NCBI GenBank assembly: GCA_037577475.1
Contig: CM075206.1
Span: 5,923,459 to 5,987,458 of the forward strand
Source: Chaunax sp. Z400
Lineage: Eukaryota > Chordata > Actinopteri > Lophiiformes > Chaunacidae
Length of the DNA stretch: 64,000 nt
Direction: 5' to 3'
The stretch's first letter is position 1, and each line of letters opens with the position of its first letter. A program made the position numbers and the translations under genes. Under the pieces are notes generated by a model that saw only the letters and a list, made by a program, of their open reading frames with translations, searched no databases and was not told the DNA's origin. Shown one piece after another: positions 48,654 to 60,700 of the stretch.

Positions 48654-48755
48654 AGAACCCACCACCGGAGGCCATCACGGTGATTTACGAGCCCACTCAG
48701 GTCACTGGGCAGCTCCATCTAAGATGCTCAGTGAGGCAGATGGGGAAAGAGTACA
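48654..48755 (+). other. Exon-like segment, unassigned, 102 nt
   Basis: A strong acceptor (TGTTACCTTTCAG) and a near-consensus donor (TACA|GTAAGT) enclose exactly 102 nt that are open in one frame. The frame reads NPPPEAITVIYEPTQV, then TGQLHLRCSVRQMGKEY, with phase 1 at both ends. The composition is protein-like, but I do not recognise a family. It may be a lncRNA exon or a chance pairing of signals. Confidence 0.28.
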
Positions 48756-51700
48756 GTAAGTCTTCAGGGAGGGCAAGAATCATCCACTCTCATTTGATGT
48801 GTCTGCCGGGGCCGGGGAAGAAGATGCTTAAGGCATGTTTGATGGGGTTGGTGATGCCCGATGACGATTTATATTTTCAATTTTTTGGAACAACAATCTG
48901 CTATCCTTTTACTGTTTATTTGCTCACTGCAACTGTTTATTTGCTCATCGGGGTTAAAAGAGTGCAGGGGTAAAGTCGAGTAAGAGACAGATAAGCGCCT
49001 GGAGCTTCAGACCCATTTTACTGAATATCTCCACCTCTCCAGGGTTTTCCTCTATAATGGGGTGCTGGTGAGTGAGGGAGAGCACGGGCAAAAACAGACT
49101 CTCTTGTTAAGTGCAATGATGACACCAGAAAAGTGTCTACTATCCATATATTTCATTTGGTTTACATATAATTTCATCCCTCAAGTTCCCATATCCCACC
49201 CATCCCACTCCCTGGAGGACTGGCCAAAAACCAAAAACCTACTACCACGAGCAAAAATAGATATAATGTTCTCACACTGAGTCTTCTAGAACAATTTAAC
49301 AGTTCCAGGCGCAAAGATTTATTGTGTAGAGGCAGAAATAGATAATAAGCACTTCTCCTGTAAACACACTGTAATGTGTGTAAAGGATTTCCCTTTTTTA
49401 GCATCTTGCCAAGAAATCTTTCCCGCTGAAAATATAGTTATCAAATCTCATTAAGTAAAGGCTACAATTAACTAAACCTATATTCACAACTAAATTTAGT
49501 CTAGTTGCACGTACCCGGCCTTCTCTGTTCTGTGCTGTTATCAGCTGCTCCAATGACAAACTGAGAGGGAAAAAAGCAGAGAGTTAAAACCACAATCTTA
49601 CATTCCGGAATCTCCATTATTATTAAAGCCACATTTTTTCATCTCATTCTGAGTGGTGAGTTGGTAAAGATGCCATAAGTGACCGTTAAACGTATGAGTA
49701 ATCTGCATGAAGAGGGTCAATGGTGGGAGTCTCCCCCTCTCATCTCATGTTAGCTCGGTTCTGTGTTTAATTGCTGGAATTCCACTTTTACGTTATGATA
49801 TCTTTCAGATTTTTAAATGGCACGCTTTTCCTTCTGGGCAGTGGAGCACAGACTAAGGACCCTAAATGGTTTGAGTAAAGCTACTGTGGGTTTAAGGTAT
49901 TGAAATTCAGTATAAGTCTGTGTAGAAATTCCATTTGACATTTTCCATTCATGGTCTGAACCTCTGGGGTGATACTCTGTAAATGACAGAGCAGCAATGT
50001 CAAAAGACGGCGTCAGTGTCTCTTTGCTGTCTGAGAGACACTGAGGAGGCTTTTTGTTGAGTGTCAATCCCACTTCCTCTGCTCCCACTGTGGCACAAGC
50101 CTTTTAACCTTGGCTTCTTCCACACTAAACACAATTTCCATCGCAGAGTGCCCTGATGGTTTGCATTGATGTCGCAATAAATCTTCCTCTGCCAGCCAGC
50201 AGAGACCTTTCACGGGGTAGCAGGCGGAAATCAAACATGAAGCAGCTACCTCCAATCATCATTGTGCTGAGAGGTTCGTTCAGTTTGAACATCACATTCC
50301 GTATTCACAAATTCTGCAGGAGAGACAAGTGGGACATGAGAAAACAAGCGCCAGGAAGTTTAGAAAATCACAAGCAATCATAGAAATGTTATCATGATGC
50401 TAATTCCTTTTTTTAAAACATGCTCACTGTTGGATCAGATCACTTCATCTCAATAGTTTCCAGCATGAATAAATTCTTGATTACGATGGTCTATAAGGAG
50501 ATTGTTTCAGGTTACTGCTTCCGATCAGGGTATGTAATGGTTGCACATTCCCCTTGAGGTTCAGGCTCGGTGCCACGGACGACGAGTCCAAGTGCTGCCT
50601 CATATTCAGGATTCATGTGTCCCCTCCCGGTCATCTCCTCACCTGCCAACAAGCTTCTCATTCCTTAGAATCCATTACGGTCAGTCCCTGGATCCAATGG
50701 TGCTTTCACCTCACTGAGCCAATAAAAGAGGATTGCAGAGTGTACCGAGTCCTGCAGGTGTGAATCTGGCTCATTTGTCTGATATTATAGTGTCATCCAC
50801 AGTGAGAAGGGAGCACGACCCCAACATTTACACCAGCTAAAGTGTCATTTAAATTTGTGTTGGGGTTGACCTCTGACCAAATTAAAAGCAAACTTGCAGA
50901 CAAATATAGTCACTCTGAAAGATTGCTACGGTTCTTTTAACATTTTTGATGGTATTGTCGAGCTCTGGTGAGAGTTTATAAGAAAGTAAAAGAATTTTCT
51001 GGCTGAAAGTGGGTGAAACATTTATAAGGTTGGTTTTCAAACCACCTCAATGAGTGATTCTAACAGGAAACTGACACAAGAGAGGAAATGGAACACCAAA
51101 ATTAAGGCATGCTGCTTTGTTGAAGTGCAATGGTTTTGAAATTCCTTCTTTTTATTTTGATTCTATCCTTTCTTTCTTTCGCATTTTCCAATCATTGTTT
51201 TTATGTGCAGTAAAATAAGAGGATAGAAATAAACCTCACACACAAGACCAGTGAATACAAAGAACACATGAGAATTCACACTATAACATTTAGCTACTTC
51301 TTATGAGCTCTGTGCCGTGGATAATACTACAACATGTATACGTGTGGATTTTCCTGAAGTAGAGCATCGCAAGTACAAGTAGAGGAACCCCTATGAGGAA
51401 AAGAAAAAATGTTAACTTTAATGAGAGTCAGGCTATGAATTAGGGCAGGCTTCATTAGCTGTAACTGTTAGTTAGCTAATTTAAAAGGCTAATTTAGCAG
51501 ATCAGCCAATGTTAGGGCATTAATGTTTACTTCATCTACATAAATGGGGAGCAAATCAAGTGTTAACTTGTGTCAAGTTAAGGTTTTTGCACCATACTTC
51601 CTCATTAAGTTCTAGGGGTATGTCCGCATCATTTATGATCATTTTTGCTTTAACCTGTGTCCTATAAATGCACAGTTCTTAAATAATTCTGTGAAGTCTT

Positions 51701-52603
51701 GCTTAACTTTGAGGTCTTCTAATGTCATTTTCCCCCAAAAAGAGATGTCTGCATTCAGGAGCTGTCATTAAACGCATCATCATAGAGAAATTGGAAACAA
51801 ACCAGTTATGTTAAAAACCAAAAATACATAAGATATGACAAATATATGCACTAATAAATGTGTTGAAATACTAACTAATAAGTTTCAAGTCCATGCAAAT
51901 GAATCCACATACTTAGAACAAAGGAAACTAATATAATGTATACACAGTATATAGGTGCACTTTGATTTAGGGGTAAATATGCAACCATTGGCTACTGGCT
52001 AAAGCAGACAAATGTATTATCCTTAAAGGAGGAAGAAAAATACATTTCTAGAAACTGTGCATCACTCTGTTTCCTCCTGCCAGTCTAGAAACAAGATGCC
52101 AAGATGAATTTACAGCCATCTGTGAATCCAGCCGGTACCACCAGCCACACATAGACATCTCAGGGCTCTTCTGATAATAGGAGTTAATAAGCACAACAAC
52201 CTAATTACACTCCATAATGGTGATGACTAGCATGTCTCAATAACACAGAGGGGGGTCTTCAATGAACAATGGGATCCATCGCTAGCGGGGTGGAGACCTC
52301 CTGAATGTGACCCTGACACATTTCACATCAAATAACTGCAGACAAACACGCGGCTGTTGCTATACAGAAGGAAGCTTTTAGTGTTTCTTTTGTTGTTTTT
52401 TTAACCAAAGAGAGGCCAATACATGTGATGGTTGCTGCATTGACACTGGGAAAAGAATGGAGTTTAATGGAGTTTACATACCAGGTTAAGGTCAAACAAA
52501 AGGTTTGCACGCTGTAGTTGTGGATACCATAAATCAAAGTTAACAGATGGAGGATATGATTTATATTATGTCTTTGCAGTGTTGTCAGGTAAACACGTCA
52601 GAG

Positions 52604-52626
52604 CAAAAAAAAAAAAAAAAAAAAAA
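52604..52626. repeat. Poly(A) tract
   Basis: An uninterrupted A run at the start of a strongly A-rich block (about 52600-53040). It could be the tail of an old plus-strand retroposon, but no body is recognised upstream. Confidence 0.8.
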
Positions 52627-54539
52627 TTAAAGGATAAAATTATAAAACCTGTCATTACAGCGGTGGTGATCTGCAAGATTAAGAGTTCATCCACAAAGCA
52701 GTGCTGGATAACTGTCTGATCAAATTAGGATAGAAAACACAAAAGTCTAAAATAAAAATATAGAAAAGATGCAGAAAATCAATGTAGATTAATAATATAA
52801 AGAACACTGAATGATGTTAAATCTACTACATCATAAACAAAATCAATAAAATCATCCAATAAGAAAACATTTATCAAAGAAACTGCAGCATAGAAAAAAA
52901 TAGCTTAAAAACAAATAATATACAACTTTATCCAAAAAACCCCCCACACATTTAAATAGCAAGAAGTGTAGACTACCAATAGGTTGCAATTGTAGAGAAA
53001 AAAGTAAATAAGTAAATAAAAAAAATGTGGATGTAGTACATCAACAGCCAATCCCTTTGATTACAAAAGTTAAACCAAAAGGCTTAGCAGTACGGATGGA
53101 AGCCAATTGGTGACACCTGGGCTACAGTCTTGTCTACTTGACACTGAGCAGCTCCAGAGTTATGGTTAAGGGTGTTCCTCATGGTCACCTCAGTGGTGAT
53201 AATTAGGATTTATCGTGCCAGTAAAGGCAAGTGAACTGATGACCTCATGGTCACAAGGCTTCTCTAAACCTTAAGACACCACTTCCATTACCGGGTGACT
53301 GGTAGTGTATGTCTTTTTAAATTACTTTGTCTTTTTGATCCAGTGCTTTTCTTGCACTACATTCTTTCTTTTATAAACCAGATCAATTTATTAGAAATAT
53401 TTCTATTTTAAAAAGTTTCTGGGAGTCATTGTGGAGTAAATTGACCCCAGTTTTGTAATCCTGTAACCTCTTGTTGTGCACTCTGGCTACTCTGCCTTCA
53501 GGCCACGGTTAACAATGTGCCGTTTCATGTCAGGAACAAAAGAGTCAAACTAAATCCTCCTCATATGTTCAAGTTGTGGGAATTCCAAGCCCTTAACCTG
53601 GTCATTAAGCTGCCTCGTAATGAAACCAGACCTGCAAACTCTAGTGAAAAAGTGACATGATACAAAACTAAAAACAGGGGGTTCTGGATGCATTTACCTC
53701 CTGGAAGGAAATGTTAGTGATTCTAAAGTTCCAGAGGAGGGATAACATTGTGGTTTCCTCTCTGTTTTTCCTGTTTGCCATACAAGCCTTTCACCTGCAT
53801 GTTTGCAAGTAGTAATACCACAGTGTTACATGGATCACTCCTATTATTACAGGACATTCTCATCCCTATTAATAAGTGTTTTGAATGCACAGTTGTTGTA
53901 ATATTTACATTTTCTAAGACCTAAAATGTCCCTTACTTTACCTGCAAATGCTCTTTAAAAAACTACTCATGACTACTTGGGCTCTGTTTAGGAGGGTCTC
54001 TATGCAGGAGATTTACGCTGCAGCTTTTGAATCCTCGTCCCTCACATCTCCATGCCTCACCTGCACTGTCCTCACATGGACTCGCCAGTAGACACACCAC
54101 AGCCACACACTTCTACATGAGAGGGACTGGTGGCCAGTCTTCAAGATAAACTTACCTGATTATATGGGAGTCTCAATATCTCATAGTTAGATATTAAAAT
54201 GAATGCTAAGAAAGAGAACTTTAGGTTACTTTTAAAGCCCAGGTTCTCTGAGTAGCATGTGTGGGATGTCTCTGCAGACCATCCTTCTCTCCACTTGGGT
54301 GGAGCGAGAAGAGGTGTGCTTGTTTTGACCAACGAGTAAGTCATATATAAGGTGTGAGGCCCTGATGCAGAGGGGCGTATCCCATAGCGAGAAGGGTTGG
54401 AATAGAAGAGTGTGTATTATGTAATGAATATAGTCGTCACTTCAATCACTCAGTCTGCTGTATTTATTTACACAAAACATTATATACATATTGCATATCA
54501 TACTTATACATATTTATATGCATATTTTACAGTAAATTG

Positions 54540-54765
54540 TATTCCGGGCATGTCCCACTGGTAGGAGACCCCGGGGTAGACCCAGGACGCGCTGGAGGGA
54601 TTATATGTCTCAGATGGCTTTGAAACGCCTTGTTGTACCCCCAGAAGAGCTGGAGGAGGTGGCTGGGGAGAGGGAGGTTTGGGCTTCTCTTCTGAGACTC
54701 CTGCCCCCCGCAACCTGGACCCGGATAAGTGGAAGAATAGAGGGATGGATGGAATTGTACATCAT
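54540..54765 (+). mobile_element. LINE 3' end fragment (L2/Rex-like)
   Basis: Consecutive phrases TTCCGGGCATGTCCCACTGG, GGAGACCCCGGGGTAGACCC, GAGCTGGAGGAGGTGGCTGG and GGATAAGTGGAAGAATAG lead to an ATGGATGGA tail. They identify the 3' terminus of the same LINE family as 38095-38765. It is 5' truncated, as is usual for such insertions. Confidence 0.65.
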
Positions 54766-54799
54766 TCATCCTTTTGCATCAGAAATCATGACACTGGAA

Positions 54800-55096
54800 T
54801 TAGTCCTTCACTCTAAGATGCAGAGAGTGACGGAAAGAAGTCTTGATCCGTTTGAAGAATTTGAGAAACCTCTTGAAAATCTTTCTGGGCCGACCAGAGG
54901 AGGCTGAGACGTCTGGGGTCAAGTCTGTTTGTATAACTCCTTCAGAAGTTTTGTCAACTAAATTTTCGTCATTGGAGTATATACATAGTCCTTCTTCAGG
55001 TGTCCATAGAACTGGTACATCGGAATCCAAGTCTATGACTTGACCTCCATCAGTTGAACAGACATCTGGAGTCTCAGGGTTCCAGGGCTCACTCAT
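54800..55096 (-). CDS. Unassigned 98-codon ORF, acidic N-terminus and basic amphipathic C-terminus
   Basis: The ORF starts ATGAGTGAGCCC at 55096 and ends in TAA at 54800. Residues 1-70 are acidic and Pro/Ser/Thr-rich (MSEPWNPETPDVC, VIDLDSDVPVLWTPEEG, VDKTSEGVIQTDLTPDVS). Residues 71-98 are strongly basic with a helix-like pattern (GRPRKIFKRFLKFFKRIKTS). Codon use and composition look like a real protein or exon, unlike the chance ORFs nearby. The start context is poor, and I recognise no family. It is flanked by a LINE end (54540-54765) and a repeat (from 55143). It could therefore be an orphan gene, an exon of a longer minus-strand gene, a pseudogene piece, or coding sequence carried by a mobile element. 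Confidence 0.35.
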   Translation of the reverse strand: MSEPWNPETPDVCSTDGGQVIDLDSDVPVLWTPEEGLCIYSNDENLVDKTSEGVIQTDLTPDVSASSGRPRKIFKRFLKFFKRIKTSFRHSLHLRVKD

Positions 55097-55142
55097 GAAG
55101 TCTTTGGAGGAGGCAAAGCTAGTGCTAGCTAGCTTTAATAAG

Positions 55143-55330
55143 TTCCAATGTAAAACTTCCCCTAAAACTACAAATGGTTGTTTTTTTAATTCTATTTATT
55201 TTTGTAGAAATTGATTAAACAAGATCCAACATGTTAATCAGTGAGCTTCATCAATATTTGAAGTATTAGCTGGCTGCTTCCAGTCTTATGCTAGGCTAAG
55301 GCTTAGTTTAGCCGCTAAGCTAACCATGTC
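55143..55330. repeat. Percomorph-type repeat, copy A of a local duplication
   Basis: TTCCAATGTAAAACTTCCCC through ACATGTTAATCAGTGAGCTT and AAGTATTAGCTGGCTG (55276), then CCAGTCTTATGCTAGGCTAA and CCGCTAAGCTAACC. It belongs to the family seen at 33480-33850, with an internal deletion. 55143-55276 is duplicated at 55996-56127. Confidence 0.6.
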
Positions 55331-55995
55331 CTCACTCTGGCTTCGTAATGATCACACACACACAGGACAGTATCAGATGTATAATAATACTATTAAAACT
55401 GCAGCCAGTAAGACATGTAAAGAGGAATGCAGATCACTGACGCATATCGTTGACTATGAAGGGTTAATCGCTCGTAGATCTGTTAGTAGTGCCTTAGAGC
55501 GATCACTCAATACAGATGAGTGAAGGAACGATCTGTGTGTTGTCGTCTCTTCATCTTCTCCCATTGCTATTCCCTGTTTAAGGTAATTAATTACTGTCCA
55601 CGAATGACTATAAAGTGATAAGCACGTCAGTAACTGTTCACTTAATGGTGTTGTTGTTTTGTGTGAAAGTAAGACATATATTTTGTGTTTGAAAGTTTCG
55701 GGCTAACTCCGTGAGTGTGTAAGCTAGCTTGTTGAGACTGCATGGCTCCGCCGTGGCGTTGACTGGTCGCCTTTGACATTGATTTAAAGATGTGTGCTGA
55801 TTAAATGTTTGTTATCTCTGTAAAAACCCAGTTCAAGTGGCGGTTTAAAAAGATGAATGAAAAACAGGGTTAAAAGGATATAATTTTCATATTTCATTTT
55901 GTAAATTGGATAAAACAAGTTAAATAATTAAGATGATTTATCATTAAAATATTAAATAAATTAGGAAATGTTAAAAAGATACACTAGTAATGGTA

Positions 55996-56127
55996 TTCCG
56001 ATGTAAAACTTCCCCTAAAACTACAAATGATTGTTTTTTATTCTACTTATTTTTGTAGAGATTGATTAAACAAGATCCAACATGTTAATCAATGAGCTCC
56101 ATCAATATTTGAAGTATTAGCTGGCTG
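55996..56127. repeat. Copy B of the local duplication (direct repeat)
   Basis: It aligns to 55143-55276 with about seven differences over 132 bp, including the private junction ATCAATATTTGAAGTATTAG. After GCTGGCTG the two copies part. Confidence 0.7.
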
Positions 56128-56399
56128 ACATCCATCTAATTATCTAACTTAGAAAGAAAGCAAATAAGCTTGAATCCAGAGATGTAGTTAAAACATTACT
56201 GCTCTGAGTTCTGTTCTCCCATGTGGACATTATTAGAAAGGTTAGGTGAGCTGGAGAAAGGTTGGGATGAATTACAGGTTTGGATAGGAAAACTAATGTT
56301 GCATCGAGGTCACCACCATAACAAAGTTACTGATAATTACTCCAGTATGTTAAAATATACTATTAAAAGCAAAAGTCTTTAAAAATATTCTATCTTGCC

Positions 56400-56465
56400 C
56401 AACTTTGGCTGGGATGTTAGCCGCAACCCTGCAAAGAATAAGCAGTAATAGAAAATGGATGGATC
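56400..56465 (+). repeat. LINE/SINE tail remnant
   Basis: GCCGCAACCCTGCAAAGAAT followed by AGCAGTAATAGAAAATGGATGGATCA resembles the GATAAGCGG...AAATGGATGGATGG 3' tail of fish non-LTR elements. Confidence 0.45.
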
Positions 56466-56664
56466 ATTGAATTCATTAATATGCTCAATGCTTTAATATT
56501 TTGTGGAGCTAATTTCAGTTTATTTATACTTTATATCTTTTATATTTTACTATATACTGCTGGGCAGCTTGAGAATTTCCCCTTGGGATGGGATCTTTAA
56601 AAACTTATTGATATAATAATATCAGAATTGATTTCTTAATTATATTTTGTATTGTTAATCTGAA

Positions 56665-56865
56665 AAAGTAGCTAGTAACTTACATTGTCAGATAAATGTA
56701 ATGGAGTAAAATAAATACTTGCCTGTTAGATGTAGTGAAGTAGAAGTTTGAAATGGCAGAAAATGGAAATTAACCTACTCAATAGGTTAAAGTACACGTA
56801 ACACAAATTTGTACTTAAGTACAGTACTTCAGAAAATTACTTACTTTCCACTTTTACATACTGTA
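56665..56865 (-). repeat. Reverse-oriented copy of the GTGGAAAGTAA...GTACTTAAGTA repeat
   Basis: It reads AGTAGCTAGTAACTTACATT at its left end, and TTGTACTTAAGTACAGTACT then ACTTACTTTCCACTTTTA at its right end. This is the reverse complement of the family at 31888-32430 and 34611-34880. Confidence 0.55.
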
Positions 56866-57725
56866 TCAGGAAGGAGGCTTTAAACTGTCTGCAGTGTTAT
56901 TTAAGTTGTGCTGTTCTGTAAAGCTAAAAAAGAAAATATTAAAGGATTGCTTCCTTGTAGATCAAAATGTTTTAAAAGGACAGAAATTACATTTATGCAT
57001 CTGAAAGTCACGTGTCCTTGTGTGTGTTTCCTTCCTTGCAGATATTTCTTTGTCAGGATATCTGGCTTTCTTGCTGCTCTTTTATCAGCTACTGTGTGTG
57101 TACAGAAAATTTCCTAACTAGCTAATTTATTGGGCTTCACAAGCATCGTACAAACCCAAACCGCATGTGAGCTAACCCCTATTTTTCCTCAGGGCTACTC
57201 TTCCGGCCTCTCATGCCCCTTATAGAAATATGCGGAAGGTTGCGGGGTCAGCAAATTCATTGCAGTGAAGGTGCTACAAGCGAGAGCAACTTGTTTGATC
57301 TCACTATGGCGCTTGTCTCCAATAAATTAACCAGCAATCGAGGCTATTTAGTTTGGTTGGGGGCCATTTGTGCAGGCATCATTAACTGGCCAAATTCAGG
57401 TATTTATGGGAAACGTGTGCTTTGTCCTTATTGAAGCTCTTTGTAGAGGGTAAACATGCAGTGCAGGGGTCCTGCTTAAAACTGCTGTGACTCAGTACCC
57501 GGATGATGAACTTTCAGGAGGAAAGTATGATTACTTTTTTAATGAACACATTGCAGTGGTGGTGTTTTTTTCGACTTCAAAAGCCCCTTGTTTCTCATAT
57601 AAATGAAAGGCACTTATTGCAAACAGAAGCCCCAGCATTATGCTTGTCTCAATACATCATTGTGTCACTTTGCAGCCAATAAAGGTCCTGAGTGGAACTG
57701 CTACATCATCATTCAGTCCAGATGC

Positions 57726-57773
57726 CCAGTTTTCCATCAGCATTTCACTACACTAATGCTGATGGAAAACTGA
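57726..57773. repeat. Perfect 18-bp inverted repeat with 10-nt loop
   Basis: Arms 57727-57744 and 57755-57772 are exact reverse complements around TCACTACACT. The arm is CAGTTTTCCATCAGCATT. The stem is not extended outside. No flanking target-site duplication or larger element is evident. Confidence 0.85.
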
Positions 57774-60700
57774 TTTATGAGTACATTTAGAGATTTAATT
57801 GCATCTTGCACACCTCTAAGTTCATGCTCTGCAAACACCCATCATAGACTTATCTCTGAGACAATGACACCCTCTACTACTTCTTAGTTCCAGGCCAGCC
57901 TTTTTCTGCCGTCAATGGATTTCACATGGCTTCCCCCAGAAGGTGCCATGAAGTCATCTGCTAACACTCCATCACAGGTGGTCAAAGCATCTGTCTGTTT
58001 GCCCACATAACGGCAGTCTAGGTTTCTCTGAGCTCACGCAAAGGAGGTTTCCAGGAGGAGGATGGCTTGGCTCTGAAGTATCATCATCTGGCCAGATTTC
58101 CTTCCTGGTTAACTGTGTCTGAACAACCAATATGCCTTTTTTTATGTGCACCGATTCTGAGATGCCACTAAATTTAACCCACTGGCCCTTTAAATAGGCT
58201 ACTGGTTGGACAGGGCCTTTAAAATGAAGCGCTGACTAGTGGAACAATGTAATATTTTTCCAATGAAAAACATTAATGATTAAATAATACATCAGCAAAT
58301 CACATGGCCAAAAAAAAAATCCTTTAATATGTTTTATCTGGCCATACAAACTTGGCAGTCTGCGCAGTGAGTTTAAGCTTCTCCATACCCTGGTTACTAC
58401 ATCGTCTAATGGCCTGTTGAGCACACCAGGGTCATTCACAACTCAACCCAAGTGGCCCCAAGGGATGTTTGTCTTTCTATCCGGCAAACTCCATATTTTC
58501 GCAGCACCGGCTGTGGCTGCTTGTCCGTTCCCTCATAACTGTCTCTCCTGCTCAGTGGGACCTGCTGATGGTGTAGCAGCCGCTCAAATGATTTACAATG
58601 GCGAGGAGAGCCTGAGACTTAAACAGGACACCATGGGGGCTGACACGTTTCGAGTAGGAAAAGTATGCGCGGTTGATGGTGTGCATGAGAGCGAGTGGAT
58701 GGCACTTGATGAACATACATGACTCATGCCCATAAATACCCACAAACACTTGGATGTGTGTGCTATATCTGAAACCAGGTGTAAGATGTCTGCTTGTGTG
58801 CAGCACAAGCTTATCCCTGTATATTTGTCACTCTGTGTGTGATATGTACTGTAACATAAGCCCACAGACCATCTCCAGATTCACTCTCTAAAAATGGGGA
58901 GAAGTCAGCAACGTACAATTTCTTGGAAACGAGTTGCTGTGCAGTGTAGTTTGCTAAGTTAGGACACATCTGTCTGTGTGCACCCGCACTTGCACTCTCC
59001 CCTTCACACACACATGCACGGGGGAGATTTATGAAGCTGTTTTTTGGAATGCGGAGCTGGCTCAATAATTCCTCACACAACTCACATTGCAAGTTAAAAA
59101 AGACACAAAAGTGCCAGGGGGCCAAAACTCAATTTGTGTCATATGTTGGAGTCAGGTTAAGTAGAGTCAAAGGTCTTTAGAGGGTGAGCAGTGTGGTACA
59201 CGTGTGTAAGAGTGTAGAAAAGCATGAGGAAATCTCTGTGATGACTAATAACACCTGTGAACATCCATTATTACATTACAGTACATCTCTTTAAAGATTT
59301 GGACAAAGATTTTCCAGTAGTAAAACTCAAATGAATCAGTGGAAACCAAAATATGGACAGTGTTGATGTATGATGATGTATATATTATTACACAACACAA
59401 GTCTCATGCATCATGTGTCACATGTAAATGTACAGTCATTTGTGTCCAGACAAGACACTGGCTTGATAAATATGGGTAGCTGCACTTTCATGGCAGTGAC
59501 GGTAATTTATTACGACTGGAAGTTTTCTGGAGTGACACACATCATAAAAAATATGACACACATGCATGATTTGTAGGACTCTCTAGCAGGCAGATTTAGG
59601 TGAAGTAAGGTCAGAAGTATTTTGAATGTATGTCACATGCAGTAAGCTGGATCAGAAGCTGTCAGGGTGAGGCCATGGTGGAGGGTGGTGGGGGAGTGAT
59701 GGTCACAGTATGTCCTGTCCTGGCCCCTCTCCTGCAGTGAGGGCCTGCTTGCTGACAGCGGAATGACATCACCAGGGGGGCCCTTTGTCCCCCTTTTTGG
59801 GAGCAGTGAAATTTTGCACACAAAGGCTGCACAGCGCTTCTATCTCCAGATCTGAGTGGACGCAGCACTTTTGAAAATCCCTAACAAGATTAAACCATAG
59901 TGCTATCAGCTGTCAGTTCCTACACACTAGCTGCTTCTCAGAACTCACATAGGATCTAAGCCCTGCTGTTTAAACTGAACACGCAGGGATCTCGTCCTAT
60001 ACTAATATAGTGGGTTAGATGGGGGAGTCATGGAGGCAGAGATCTAGGAGATATAATAGAGAAAAATAATGTGAAAGTTTCAGGATGTCCAGTTAAACAT
60101 ATATTGACTTAGTTTAGGCTTCTATTCTGCTCGGCCTTTAGTTACTAGGGGAAAACATAGTATCACAAAAGAACATGTGTCCTTTCACCACTTTCCTTTC
60201 AGTTTAAACTTGTATAGGTTATATGTAAAATCAATGAAGCATTAATCAATAATTTAGTACATTTAAATATATGATGTCGAGTTTTCATAGTCAGACCAAA
60301 CCATTATGATTAAATTTAGCCAATTCCCTAATTTGTATGGATTAACAAACGGCATTTGCAAGATTGATACCAACATTCCAATACCAATATATAAATATAA
60401 TATATGCTGTCTCAAGGAATTATTAGTATCCATGGCATTATAATGTTTTATTTGTTAAACTAGATGTCAAATAATGACAATTAATTTCAGTTTTCTCTGT
60501 CAATGACAGAGGAGGTTATGTGAATTGTCTGAAAGATATATGCAAGAAAACTGTCAACAGATTGTGATGAAAGCAGTGCATCTTGGGTCATGGAAGAGCT
60601 GATTATATTTTGAGATGGATCCCAGTATTGATGAGGATTCTGGATGTATTTTTCACTTTCCTCAACATGATAAGATTGGCATTTTGCCTGTATCTTGAAT

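Noticed and set aside
58417..58722. 101-codon plus-strand ORF
   Set aside because: No splice signals or recognisable domain; an overlapping minus-strand frame is equally long.
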